Translations under genes and position numbers: made by a program
The notes under the pieces: model-generated
Seen by the model: the letters and a program-made list of their open reading frames with translations, nothing else
Databases searched by the model: none
What the model was told of the DNA's origin: nothing
In this document: piece after piece, positions 47,864 through 57,066 of the stretch
Layout: the number at the start of each line of letters is the position of its first letter
Position numbering within the stretch: the stretch's first letter is position 1
Assembly (NCBI RefSeq): GCF_004769665.1
Contig: NZ_RQGG01000028.1
Location: forward strand, 62,001 to 126,000
Direction: 5' to 3'
DNA from: Leptospira kemamanensis
GTDB taxonomy: Bacteria > Spirochaetota > Leptospiria > Leptospirales > Leptospiraceae
Length of the DNA stretch: 64,000 bases

Positions 47864-49545
47864 AAATTACCTCGACCCACTTGATTTAGGGTTTGATTCG
47901 TCCAAAATTCAACTCTGGAAGGAGAATAGGATTTGGTTTCCTTTTTCAAAAAACATTTTAAGGCTTTTTTCGTATCACCTGTTTTGAGTGCACTCACTCC
48001 TAAAAAAAACAAAGCCTTTCCTCTTAAGTACGAGCTCGTTTCAAATTTCAAATATTCTTCCAATCGATACACGGCAGTTTCGAATTTCTTTTGGATCACC
48101 GTTTCTCTAATGATACGATTGAGTTCAGTTTGTCCCAAATCATAAGTTACAGTGGCAGAATGTTCTTCTTTAAAATCATTCACTGGTTCAATGTTTTCTT
48201 TTGGAGGGGCAATTTCTGTTGGAGTTACCACATGTTCATTTTTATAAATTTCTGGTTTTTCTGGTTCTTTTTTTGGCTTTGATTCTGCGACAATATCTGT
48301 TTCTTCCTTAGGAAGATTGTCTTTCGAGAAATCATATTTAAAATAAGAAACATTTTCTTTTAAATTATAATCTTCTGGAACAGCACTTGATTTTGCAGTC
48401 ACTCCAAAATAGAGTTCATCAATTTCTTTTAGTTCTTTGATAAAGAAGTTCGTTTTCGGATGGACTACTGTTGCCACTTTCACAACGGTTCCTTGGTTAA
48501 AGGAAGAAGCACCTTGGTTCAACGGTTTGATGGATGCGTATAAGGTATAAATTGTTGTTTCATCAGCAGCTTCTGGACTAAGCCAACTGATCACTGCACC
48601 CTTTCCCACTCGTTCATAACCAAGTCCTCGAACATGTAATGCACCTGACAAATTGGGAGTAGGATCATTAGAAGCAACTTCCAAGTTTTGTTTTTTCGGA
48701 GTTTCTTCAACGATGACTTCCGCATTAGACTTGTCAGACTGTTTGATATAAAAAACACGTAATGTCGATTTTTTATCTTCTAAAGGAAGTGACTCTTCTC
48801 CTCCGAGTTGTTTTACGGACACACCATAATATAAAGTTTGAGATTTACTTAGGTCTTGGTCTAAAAAGGTAACTGTTGGATGAGTGAGTTCTGTTAATTT
48901 CTCCGCTTTTTGCATGAGGGGCAAACTTGTCATAGGAGAGCTCGAACGATATACTGTGTAAATGGTTCTTCCAGCAATCGCACCTGCGGGAGGAGTCCAA
49001 TTCAGACGGATAAAACGTTTTTCAATGTTAGCCGAGATACCCGAAACTCCACCCACCATGGATTGGATGTTCGTGTCTTCAGGGAAAGCTGGGAAATCAG
49101 GGTTTTGACCGACAATGGGTGTCCCATTTTCTTCCGCAATGGTAACAGGAATCGTTGTATAGTTTTGATTGGGAAATAGTTTTACTTCACGTCTACGAAC
49201 ATCTGTTACCATCACGACCGAATAGTAATAAGTTCCGGGTTTTAAATTATAATCAAAATAAACACGTGTTGCATTTGGGCCACTCGCTTTGTATCTTCCT
49301 AGGGAATCCGCGATGTAGAGTTTGTCTGGACTATCAATCATGACATTCGATCTTGCCACGATGATTTCTCCCTCTTGTTTGGGAGAGTCCCAATCAATGC
49401 GAATGGATTTTTTATCAGGTAATATGCTCGCATGGATTGCTTTGGCAATCGTGGGATAACGACTTTCCTCAAATCCGGAGTCTGCCCATACCGGGAATTG
49501 AGAGAATAGCAGTACAACCGTCCAGAGGTGAATCGAGAACTTCAT
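47860..49545 (-). CDS. Exported protein with three fibronectin-type repeats and TPR-like tail
   Basis: A 561-residue protein with a signal peptide (LWTVVLLFSQFPVWADSG). Three beta-sandwich repeats are spaced about 110-130 residues apart, each with a W-x-P/S pattern and a YY..V end: SIRIDWDSPKQEGEIIVARS, RFIRLNWTPPAGAIAGRTIY and GAVISWLSPEAADETTIYTL. A Lys/Glu/Pro-rich linker follows (VAESKPKKEPEKPEIYKNEH), then a TPR-like helical end (LRGKALFFLGVSALKTGDTK). It is probably periplasmic or surface-exposed. It overlaps its TPR partner gene by four bases. The family is not recognised. Confidence 0.7.
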   Translation of the reverse strand: MKFSIHLWTVVLLFSQFPVWADSGFEESRYPTIAKAIHASILPDKKSIRIDWDSPKQEGEIIVARSNVMIDSPDKLYIADSLGRYKASGPNATRVYFDYNLKPGTYYYSVVMVTDVRRREVKLFPNQNYTTIPVTIAEENGTPIVGQNPDFPAFPEDTNIQSMVGGVSGISANIEKRFIRLNWTPPAGAIAGRTIYTVYRSSSPMTSLPLMQKAEKLTELTHPTVTFLDQDLSKSQTLYYGVSVKQLGGEESLPLEDKKSTLRVFYIKQSDKSNAEVIVEETPKKQNLEVASNDPTPNLSGALHVRGLGYERVGKGAVISWLSPEAADETTIYTLYASIKPLNQGASSFNQGTVVKVATVVHPKTNFFIKELKEIDELYFGVTAKSSAVPEDYNLKENVSYFKYDFSKDNLPKEETDIVAESKPKKEPEKPEIYKNEHVVTPTEIAPPKENIEPVNDFKEEHSATVTYDLGQTELNRIIRETVIQKKFETAVYRLEEYLKFETSSYLRGKALFFLGVSALKTGDTKKALKCFLKKETKSYSPSRVEFWTNQTLNQVGRGNL

Positions 49546-49625
49546 ACTTAGATTTTCGGTGGAACTTTGCCCCGAATTGAATTTTTCGTTTGTACTTTCG
49601 TCTCTTTTCTGGAAGAATTGTCATT

Positions 49626-50285
49626 ATGTCCGAAACGGAATACTACCGTTCTCAAACCTACCAAGAATATTTGCTATCGAATCACAGAAGAGAGGTCTGT
49701 CCTCCCGAAGATGTGTATGCTTTTTTCAATTGGAAGGGACTGACGAATTTAGTCGATTTTGGGAGTGGACTAGGATTCTATTTTCATGATTTTCGAAAAT
49801 GGTTTCCAAATGCTTGGATTTGGGCAGCGGAATGCCAACAGGAAATCATCGATCGAATCTTGCGTCGGAAACTCATGGAAGGCATCGAACAACTCACACC
49901 CTTCTATATGGACCAATCAGACCATCCTCTTTTACCAGAATGGGTGCCTGTTCCAGAGATTATTTTTGCTTCCCTATCGCTCTCAACATTCCCAAACCCT
50001 GGTTTGGCGATGGATGGACTCATTCGATCAATGAAGTCAGGAGGTCGACTTTTCATAGTAGATTGGTCAAAGACAGAGTCTGGATTTGGTCCGAAAATCA
50101 ATGAAAAAATCTCCATGGATAAAATGAAATTCCTCGCAGAAGAATACAAACTAGAAGTTGTAAAATCAGGTAGAATCTCTGAGCATTTTTATGGAATGGA
50201 AGTGCGAGCCAGTGAACATTTCATTTATGGATACTATGACTTAAAAGAAGAGGAAGATGAGGATACTGCTGTTTTTAAGATGTAA
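49626..50285 (+). CDS. SAM-dependent methyltransferase-like protein
   Basis: A 219-residue class I methyltransferase-like fold. Motif I is LVDFGSGLGFYFHDFRKWFP, an acidic residue follows at AAECQQEIIDRI, and later strands include IIFASLSLSTFPNPGLAM and GGRLFIVDWSKTES. The start at 49626 is chosen because the longer readings to 49590 and 49559 look like non-coding leader. The substrate is unknown. It is followed by a beta-rich exported protein gene whose ATG overlaps it by 29 bp. Confidence 0.75.
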   Translation: MSETEYYRSQTYQEYLLSNHRREVCPPEDVYAFFNWKGLTNLVDFGSGLGFYFHDFRKWFPNAWIWAAECQQEIIDRILRRKLMEGIEQLTPFYMDQSDHPLLPEWVPVPEIIFASLSLSTFPNPGLAMDGLIRSMKSGGRLFIVDWSKTESGFGPKINEKISMDKMKFLAEEYKLEVVKSGRISEHFYGMEVRASEHFIYGYYDLKEEEDEDTAVFKM

Positions 50286-51054
50286 TTTTGTTTTCTGCAT
50301 TGTTTTTCTGAGCATCACTACAAATCTCGTAGCTAAGTCGTATCAAAGAGATTTTTTTGTTCCAGAGCCATTATACTTTGATTTGGTGCGAAACTTAGGA
50401 TCAAAAAAAGGAGAATTCGAAGTGAACTCTCTTGCTAAATTTCCAAATCAAAAGCAAACAAAATATGCTCATGAAATAGAATATACGTTTGAAAATAACC
50501 ATGCTCTTGAACTTGAACTTCCTATGACAGAAGGAAAAGTCACCGATCTAAAATTTGCATATCAATACACTCTACCCGATCTTAATTTGGAAGTTTACAA
50601 ACACGGTCTTCAGTTTATTTCAGAACAATCAATCTCTGATTCAAGTCACACAGTTTCTGCATTATATTTATCTGCCTTTAGATTCAATCAATCCTTTGGA
50701 GTTTTACTCATGAACGGATTCCAAAGGTATGTAGGTGTAAAATATTTAGAAACAGGAAATTTCGATAGTTCACATGATGCTTCCATCAATATTTGGGCAC
50801 CAGAGAAAATACGTTCTGATCGGTATTTAGGAAATTTTAATTTCTTTTATGATCACAGTGAAACTTGGATTTATGGATTAGAAATCAATCTCCGAACCAA
50901 TTTTAAAAAGGAAAATGAATTTCTGATTCTACCCAATATTAAGTACCACATCACGGAAAAAACAAACTTCCATTTTGGACTGGGTGTCGCCAATGAACTG
51001 GAACAAAAACAAATGAGCCCCATTTCTATTTTCCGTTTTGTGCTAGAAATATAA
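50257..51054 (+). CDS. Exported beta-rich protein, possible outer-membrane protein
   Basis: A 265-residue protein with a signal peptide (ILLFLRCNFVFCIVFLSITT) and a mature part of alternating hydrophobic/polar strands (NHALELELPMTEGKVTDLKF, NFNFFYDHSETWIYGLEINL, NFHFGLGVANELEQKQ), ending in RFVLEI. The pattern and an aromatic-rich C-terminal strand suggest a beta-barrel or an OM-associated sandwich. No family is recognised. A GAGGA site lies just before the ATG, which is within the methyltransferase gene. Confidence 0.55.
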   Translation: MRILLFLRCNFVFCIVFLSITTNLVAKSYQRDFFVPEPLYFDLVRNLGSKKGEFEVNSLAKFPNQKQTKYAHEIEYTFENNHALELELPMTEGKVTDLKFAYQYTLPDLNLEVYKHGLQFISEQSISDSSHTVSALYLSAFRFNQSFGVLLMNGFQRYVGVKYLETGNFDSSHDASINIWAPEKIRSDRYLGNFNFFYDHSETWIYGLEINLRTNFKKENEFLILPNIKYHITEKTNFHFGLGVANELEQKQMSPISIFRFVLEI

Positions 51055-51088
51055 AGACCCAAATCATTCAAAAGAAACCCCACAGTGT

Positions 51089-52372
51089 ATGTGGAGTGAA
51101 GAACAAAACAAAATCATCCAATCGAAAGACGCCATCATGCAAGTGATTGCAGGAGCTGGTTCTGGAAAAACTGCAACCATGATTGGTTTACTGGAAGAAA
51201 GGGAAAAACAAAACAAAATCCCTCCTGAAAAAACATTAGTTGTCACTTTTACAAAAAAAGCCACAAACGAATTCAAAGAACGGTGTTTAAAAAAGAATCT
51301 TTCTCACAAGTATCACATTTCCACCTTCCATTCGTTTTGTTACCATGCACTGAAACAATATGATCGAACGAAAGATTGGTCGAAGTTAAAGTTATTATCA
51401 GAATCAAAGAAGTATCAGATAACCAAAACATTATTAGAGCCTTACCAGTGGGAAATTGGAGGGATTCCTTTTTCGATTTTATGGAAACATAACGGTACAG
51501 TTTTACGTTCCCTATCGGAAACATTCTATCATGAATATACAACTTCCTTTCAAACTTGGAAAGAAACCAATCGATACTTTGAATTTGATGACCTCATCGA
51601 TTCCTTTTTATTTTTTTTACAATCTGAGTTCGCTCATGAACCCAAAGCCAGATGGAAGTCACTCATTATCGATGAATTCCAAGACACCGATAAAATTCAG
51701 CTGGAGATCATTAAACAAATGGAGTTTGAAACGGTTACCGTTGTGGGGGACGATTGGCAGGCAATTTATGGGTTTCGCGGTGCCACACCAAAACCATTTT
51801 TAGAATTTACCAAACATTTTCCAAAGGCAGTCCAATTCAAACTCTCCACTAACTACCGTTCTACTCAATCCATCATCCAAAAAAGTTTGTTACCAATCAA
51901 ACAAAACCGAGAGAAAATTCCTAAAAATACAATCCCAAAGAGAAAGGAGAAAGGATCCTTTTCACTGATACGATGCAAAAAGGAAGTCTCCACACTCGAG
52001 TCTCTTTGGGGTCAAATCCAAACAAAAGACCCAAATTCAATTCTCCTTTCTCGAAGCAATTTTCGTAAAAACGAATGGATTCAATCTGGTGTTCCCGAAA
52101 CACAGGTGATGACCATTCACAGTGCAAAAGGTTTAGAATTCACGACCGTTGTTGTGGACCTTTGCCTAGGTTGGAGTGAGGAGCTCTCTTCTGTTGACCT
52201 AGAAGAAGAAAGAAGGATTTTGTATGTGGCACTCTCTCGTGCAAAGGACAACTTGTTTGTCCTCATCAACGACGTATCCGATCCCTCAAGGCTTTGCGAC
52301 GTCCTCAGTGAGGATTTTTCCCTTTGGAACAAGATCCGAAATCGTACTTTACGGTGGACTAGACTCTGGTGA
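51089..52372 (+). CDS. Compact UvrD/Rep-type SF1 DNA helicase
   Basis: A 427-residue UvrD-like helicase with motifs in order: Walker A VIAGAGSGKTATMIGLL, motif Ia VTFTKKATNEFKER and ISTFHSFCYHAL, motif II LIIDEFQDTDKIQLEIIK, motif III VGDDWQAIYGFRG, motif IV NYRSTQSI, motif V MTIHSAKGLEFTTVVV and motif VI EERRILYVALSRAKDNLFVL. UvrD and PcrA are about 700 residues; here the 1B and 2B accessory domains are much reduced. It should translocate on single-stranded DNA using ATP. The gene is followed after 15 bp by tRNA-Val. Confidence 0.9.
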   Translation: MWSEEQNKIIQSKDAIMQVIAGAGSGKTATMIGLLEEREKQNKIPPEKTLVVTFTKKATNEFKERCLKKNLSHKYHISTFHSFCYHALKQYDRTKDWSKLKLLSESKKYQITKTLLEPYQWEIGGIPFSILWKHNGTVLRSLSETFYHEYTTSFQTWKETNRYFEFDDLIDSFLFFLQSEFAHEPKARWKSLIIDEFQDTDKIQLEIIKQMEFETVTVVGDDWQAIYGFRGATPKPFLEFTKHFPKAVQFKLSTNYRSTQSIIQKSLLPIKQNREKIPKNTIPKRKEKGSFSLIRCKKEVSTLESLWGQIQTKDPNSILLSRSNFRKNEWIQSGVPETQVMTIHSAKGLEFTTVVVDLCLGWSEELSSVDLEEERRILYVALSRAKDNLFVLINDVSDPSRLCDVLSEDFSLWNKIRNRTLRWTRLW

Positions 52373-52387
52373 GATGGTTTTACCTTG

Positions 52388-52461
<74 letters not shown>

Positions 52462-52580
52462 AGTGATTTCTGACTGTGGATGAATTCTTTCCACGATCCA
52501 AATTTTTATTTCCCATTTTTCTCCCACCAAACAAAGTTTCGACTTGCCTTTCCACACTCATCACTTCTAATTCGAAAGCG

Positions 52581-53261
52581 ATGAAACCCAAGTTCTTAGC
52601 TGAAGAATTTTTACTCGCAGTGTATTTTTTTGTGTTTAGTATCATTGCAGGAGTTGTTCTTTTTTACACACCTTACGAAGCAGGCGTGAAAATTGGAAGC
52701 CTCACCTTTTTTTTTCATGTCAGCTTTGTTGCGATGTGCCTTCTCTTTCATTGGCATACACCATATCGCATTTGGAAATTTTTAGTTCCCCTTTCTATCT
52801 TTATGGTATTTCCCGATTGGTTTTTATCTGCCGTCTTACAGATATTAGTATTTCCAGAAGATGGATTTTTTAAAATAGGAACTGTTTCTGGTTATATGGC
52901 AGGGCTTTGGGTCATTCCACTTTTTATGTGTGTTTATACAGGCATCAAATTGGAAGAACGATCCGTTTCCATCATTGGAACAGGGATTTGGGTAGGACTT
53001 GTCAGTCTTTTGATTTTTGGAGCATCGGAAGCAACCATGTGGATTTTTGGTTCTTGGTATGCGCAAAATGTAAAGATGTGGGGTCATGTGGCCTATTATG
53101 TGCTGATTCCAGAAATGATTTTAGGAATCACGGCCTATCTTGCCTACCAAGGGTTTTCGTATTCTGCCTATCTCTTTCAAATTGCGATTGGTTTTCTTGT
53201 GATGATTCTATATATTGGAAACCTATCTTTCTTTTATCTTCTCATTGAAAAAATTCTTTAA
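52581..53261 (+). CDS. Polytopic inner-membrane protein
   Basis: A 226-residue protein with about seven strongly hydrophobic segments (LLAVYFFVFSIIAGVVLFYT, LVPLSIFMVFPDWFLSAVLQ, SLLIFGASEATMWIFGSWYA, IAIGFLVMILYIGNLSFFYL). The family is not recognised. The ATG at 52581 is preferred; an in-frame ATG at 52476 is open, but would add a non-hydrophobic stretch. It begins soon after the tRNA and its end overlaps the first SGNH gene, suggesting it belongs to the polysaccharide-modification cassette that follows; that is inference. Confidence 0.7.
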   Translation: MKPKFLAEEFLLAVYFFVFSIIAGVVLFYTPYEAGVKIGSLTFFFHVSFVAMCLLFHWHTPYRIWKFLVPLSIFMVFPDWFLSAVLQILVFPEDGFFKIGTVSGYMAGLWVIPLFMCVYTGIKLEERSVSIIGTGIWVGLVSLLIFGASEATMWIFGSWYAQNVKMWGHVAYYVLIPEMILGITAYLAYQGFSYSAYLFQIAIGFLVMILYIGNLSFFYLLIEKIL

Positions 53262-54195
53262 ATACTCACTCACAACCTCTTTCGGAATTGTATTCCTTCT
53301 CCTTTTAGGAGAGGGATTGGTTCGAATTTTCTTTCCGTTTCCAGAAGAAGACATTCGTTACAAACAAATCCATTGTTTGCAAAACCTAGTGGAGATTCGA
53401 TTGTGTCGGGATGTTCGGGAATCTTTCACTCGCACGGATGGGAATGTTTGGGACATCCAAACCAATTCTTACGGGGAAAGGATCACTTCTTCTCAAAAAC
53501 AAAAATCAAATCCCGCCAAAGTATGGTTAATCGGAGATTCGATGTCGATGGGGTATGGTTTACCAACAAATGAAACCATTGCCTTTGTTTTGGAAACCAA
53601 ATACCAAATAGAAACACGAGTGCTTGCCGTGGATGCCATAGGAACCAATGGAATTTTATCCCTCTATTTAGATGCCTTACGATTGACATCCAAAGAAAAT
53701 TTACCCACTCACATTTATTGGATCTGGAATCCTTCGGATTTCATCGATGACGAACGAGAAAAAAAAGGATTTCGAAAATTGATTTATCCCATACATTTTT
53801 ATCTCTCTCGTAATTCTCTTTTTTACCATCACCTGATTCGCTCTCCCAAAACCAATGTCTATGAGAATGTGGAACCGTTTCTTTATCCCAGAACTCATAT
53901 CACGTATTCCAATTTAAAAACCTTTATGGAAAAAACGAAAGAGAACAAAGAACAGTGGAGGATTTTATTTTCTTGGGGCATGGCACTCAGTGGTGTTCCT
54001 GATACCAAGGATCCCAATTATGAGAGTGCAAAAGATTTTTTTGAAAGAGAAGGACGAAAGACAATCGACCTTCGAAACATTACCGAAATCCAATTTGCCC
54101 AAAATAAAAAAATCTACATCCCAAAAGATGGACACCCCGATCGTGATTTAGCGGCAATTTTTGCGGATGCCATCGCGAGCGACTACCGAAAGTAG
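53245..54195 (+). CDS. Membrane-anchored SGNH/GDSL-like hydrolase (1)
   Basis: A protein of about 316 residues with a membrane anchor (SLTTSFGIVFLLLLGEGLVR) and an SGNH-type outer domain. VWLIGDSMSMGYGLPTNETI contains the GDS block I with the nucleophile Ser, and the C-terminal KDGHPDRDLAAIFADA has the Asp-x-x-His pair (D-G-H). Block III is WNPSDFIDD (an N-x-D-like variant). Such proteins with MBOAT partners (AlgJ/AlgX-like, PatB-like) move acyl groups onto polysaccharides. The start is uncertain: TTG at 53245 (chosen) or at 53215; neither has a clear ribosome site. It overlaps the membrane-protein gene upstream by 17 bp. Confidence 0.7.
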   Translation: MKKFFKYSLTTSFGIVFLLLLGEGLVRIFFPFPEEDIRYKQIHCLQNLVEIRLCRDVRESFTRTDGNVWDIQTNSYGERITSSQKQKSNPAKVWLIGDSMSMGYGLPTNETIAFVLETKYQIETRVLAVDAIGTNGILSLYLDALRLTSKENLPTHIYWIWNPSDFIDDEREKKGFRKLIYPIHFYLSRNSLFYHHLIRSPKTNVYENVEPFLYPRTHITYSNLKTFMEKTKENKEQWRILFSWGMALSGVPDTKDPNYESAKDFFEREGRKTIDLRNITEIQFAQNKKIYIPKDGHPDRDLAAIFADAIASDYRK

Positions 54196-54243
54196 AAGTA
54201 GAAATGCTTGATTCCTAATCCGTTTTCTAAAGTTTAGAGGGAT

Positions 54244-55494
54244 ATGATCCAAAGCTGGAAACGATGGGGAGCCATTGTCCTATTTTTCCCGTTCACACTT
54301 CTATCCTTGGAAGTCGTCTTTCGACTTGCCAATCCCCCAGCCTTACGTTATTACCGTGATGTCAAACTGCTCCATGCCTACCATCCAGAATATGGCGTAA
54401 CACTCGCACCAAACGAAAGCCGTTTTGTTCGTCATTATGCCGACCTTTGGCAAGGACAGTTCACTACGAATTCCTTGGGTTTACGAGGACTGACAGAACC
54501 CGATCCTACAAAACCAAAACTGGTTTGTCTTGGTGATAGCCTTGTGATGGGTTTTGGAGTCTCTGATGAAGATACATTTTGTTCTCTCTTGGATGGGTAT
54601 GAAGACAAAGGAATCACTTACCAAAGTTTGAATTTTGGAGTGGATGCATACGGATCCCTCGGTTCTTACAAACGCCTAAAGGATTTATCAACAAAGATTG
54701 ATGGAATCAAAAAAGTCCTCTTTTTTATCTCTCCCAATGATTTTACAATGCCAGATGAATTACGGGCACAGGGAATCTTACCTGATGACGAAAATGATGC
54801 CTTACATGAAAACGATTTGGAATGGAAAAACAAATTTCGAATCCAATTTGAACTCACTCGTATATCCTATCTATTACAAGCATTGAAATTAGCGTATGAA
54901 CAAACAAAGGTGAAATGGGCACAAACCAAATACATCATTTCCCTTGATTCGAAACAAATCACCGAATCTCCGTTAGAATATCTCAAAGAATCGTTTTTTG
55001 TTCCTGTCAAAAAAGCAAGTTGCGAAAATAAAGAAAATTTTATTTGTCCTACCCCAATACCCAATTTACAAATTACCTGCTCTGATTCTCCGGTGAGTCC
55101 GAACGATTTAGAACCTCTTCCAGAAACCACAAGAAGAGCTTATGACCAAATGATTCAATTTGCCAAAGAAAAAGGTTTTGAATGGATCCCAGTGATTTTG
55201 CCAATGCAAATTGAAGAAGTGTATTGCAGACAACTTGGTAAATACAATGTTTTGGGAAATTATGCGATGAGAGCAAAACAGTATCTAAACTCAAAATCGG
55301 TCACTACCATCGAAATTTTACCTTATACCGACAATATGTGTGGCCGTGAATTTACCATTCATGGGCAAACCAAAAAAGCAGGGATTCAGGACTATTATAT
55401 TCCAGGAGATGGCCACCTAACAAAATTAGGAAATCTTTGGGCTTCTGAATCCATTCGATCTGCATTAAAGGAAAAGAGACCAAATGCTTTTTAA
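54244..55494 (+). CDS. Membrane-anchored SGNH/GDSL-like hydrolase (2)
   Basis: A 416-residue protein with an N-terminal anchor (WGAIVLFFPFTLLSLEVVFR) and an SGNH outer domain. LVCLGDSLVMGFGVSDEDTF holds the catalytic Ser of block I, FFISPNDFTMP holds the block III Asn, and YIPGDGHLTKLGNLWASESI holds the Asp and His of block V. Block II is the Gly in NFGVDAYGSLGSYKR. The catalytic set is complete. It lies 49 bp after the first SGNH gene and overlaps the MBOAT gene by 11 bp, and the three together look like an O-acyltransfer system for a surface glycan. Confidence 0.8.
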   Translation: MIQSWKRWGAIVLFFPFTLLSLEVVFRLANPPALRYYRDVKLLHAYHPEYGVTLAPNESRFVRHYADLWQGQFTTNSLGLRGLTEPDPTKPKLVCLGDSLVMGFGVSDEDTFCSLLDGYEDKGITYQSLNFGVDAYGSLGSYKRLKDLSTKIDGIKKVLFFISPNDFTMPDELRAQGILPDDENDALHENDLEWKNKFRIQFELTRISYLLQALKLAYEQTKVKWAQTKYIISLDSKQITESPLEYLKESFFVPVKKASCENKENFICPTPIPNLQITCSDSPVSPNDLEPLPETTRRAYDQMIQFAKEKGFEWIPVILPMQIEEVYCRQLGKYNVLGNYAMRAKQYLNSKSVTTIEILPYTDNMCGREFTIHGQTKKAGIQDYYIPGDGHLTKLGNLWASESIRSALKEKRPNAF

Positions 55495-56914
55495 TTCCGT
55501 TCATTATTTATTATTTGCCCCGATTGTAATCTTTGTTTATTTTTTGATACCAAAACGATTCCAAGGTTTATGGTTATTCATTGTTAGTTTGTATTTCTAT
55601 GCAATCTTTCGAATTCCATTTCTAATTTTACTCGTCTTCTCTTTTGTCATCACCAAACTCAGTGTTGATTATATGGAGGAAACAAATTCCAAATCCAAAC
55701 GGATATTTTGGTTAAACGTAGCCGTTTGGAGTAACTTAAGTTTATTATTTGTCTTTAAGTATTTGGATTTTTCGATTACTGTTTGGAACCAAACATTTTC
55801 TTTCACTGCTTGTGATCCTGACTTTGTACAAAAATCGGGAATCCTGCTTCCGATGGGGATTAGTTTTTTTACACTACAAGCAGTATCCTATGCTGTTGAT
55901 GTTTACAAAGGTGTTGTGGAACGAGCGAAATCCATTTTCCACTTTGGACTCTTTTTGTCATTTTTCCCACAATTGGTAGCAGGTCCTATCCTTCGGGCCA
56001 GTGACGTATTACATCAATTTTTAGATTCCAAAGAGTTTACGAAAGAAAATCTCAAACAAGGTTTGAAACAACTCTTTTGGGGTATCTTTAAAAAAACCTT
56101 TATCGCCGATCCCGTTTCTTATGTGATTGATCCTATTTATGCAAGTCCAACCGAATACAATTGGATCGGAATGTGGATTGCAGCTTTCCTTTTTGCGGTG
56201 CAGATTTATTGTGATTTTTCTGGATATTCGGACATCGCCATTGGAACAGCAAGAATCCTCGGATTCCATATTCCTAAAAACTTCGACCGTCCTTTTTTAT
56301 CAGGAACTCTCAGCGAACTTTGGAGGAGATGGCATATCTCCTTTAGTTCTTGGTTACGAGACTATGTGTACATTACACTTGGTGGGAATCGTCGCGGAGA
56401 AATCTTAGCGTATGTCAATTTATTCATCACAACTTTTGTGTCAGGGATTTGGCATGGAGCCGATTGGACCTTTGTGTTTTGGGGAACTCTCCACTCTACC
56501 ATGATGGTAGTGGAAAAGTTTGTCTTTAAATTTGAGACCATGCGAAACGCTTGGAACAAAGTTCCCAGATTTCTCCAACCGATTTATCCCGTGGGAATTT
56601 TTGTATTGTCTTGTTTTTTCTTTCGTGCAAAAGCAACACCAGAAGTTCCTACTGGAATGGGAATCACCAACATCATGTTAGAACGTGCATTCACTGGTGC
56701 ATCTGGTAACTTCCCTCAGATGAGTTTAAGCTTAGTGGTGTTAGTTGGATTTTTATTCTTTGTTGATGTAATGCAGGACAAAAAAGAAGACAGATTTGCC
56801 TTTATCACAGACAATTTGTATTTTCTCATTCCAACCTGTATACTCTTGTATGTGACATCCTTTATTATCTACAGTGTCACAGTCTCGAGTCCATTTCTCT
56901 ACTTTCAGTTTTAA
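55484..56914 (+). CDS. MBOAT-family membrane-bound O-acyltransferase
   Basis: A 476-residue polytopic inner-membrane protein of the AlgI/DltB/PatA type. Family segments are MGISFFTLQAVSYAVDVYKG, FFPQLVAGPILRASDVLHQF, SELWRRWHISFSSWLRDYVY with the conserved Trp-His region, and FITTFVSGIWHGADWTFVFW containing the catalytic His of the GIWHG motif. It passes an acyl group, usually acetyl, across the membrane to an extracytoplasmic SGNH partner. Two such partners lie directly upstream. Gene context and motifs support the call; the glycan substrate is unknown. Confidence 0.92.
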   Translation: MLFNSVHYLLFAPIVIFVYFLIPKRFQGLWLFIVSLYFYAIFRIPFLILLVFSFVITKLSVDYMEETNSKSKRIFWLNVAVWSNLSLLFVFKYLDFSITVWNQTFSFTACDPDFVQKSGILLPMGISFFTLQAVSYAVDVYKGVVERAKSIFHFGLFLSFFPQLVAGPILRASDVLHQFLDSKEFTKENLKQGLKQLFWGIFKKTFIADPVSYVIDPIYASPTEYNWIGMWIAAFLFAVQIYCDFSGYSDIAIGTARILGFHIPKNFDRPFLSGTLSELWRRWHISFSSWLRDYVYITLGGNRRGEILAYVNLFITTFVSGIWHGADWTFVFWGTLHSTMMVVEKFVFKFETMRNAWNKVPRFLQPIYPVGIFVLSCFFFRAKATPEVPTGMGITNIMLERAFTGASGNFPQMSLSLVVLVGFLFFVDVMQDKKEDRFAFITDNLYFLIPTCILLYVTSFIIYSVTVSSPFLYFQF

Positions 56915-56967
56915 CAGAGCTTGGTAATCAGACTTACTGACTTTGCTCAAACGAAAGACCAGATCAT

Positions 56968-57004
56968 AAAAAAAGGTATCAATGAAATACTCATCGATAC
57001 CTTT
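56968..57004 (-). terminator. Intrinsic terminator of lemA
   Basis: A 14-bp inverted repeat with one mismatch (56972-56985 with 56991-57004, five-base loop AATAC) lies 63 bp beyond the lemA stop. On the minus strand it is followed by seven T residues. It also separates lemA from the convergent MBOAT gene. Confidence 0.9.
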
Positions 57005-57066
57005 CGCTCCCAATCTCCAGAATCAAGAGTTTGGTCTTAATTTTGGACTTTCAGTTTCGAATCTTC

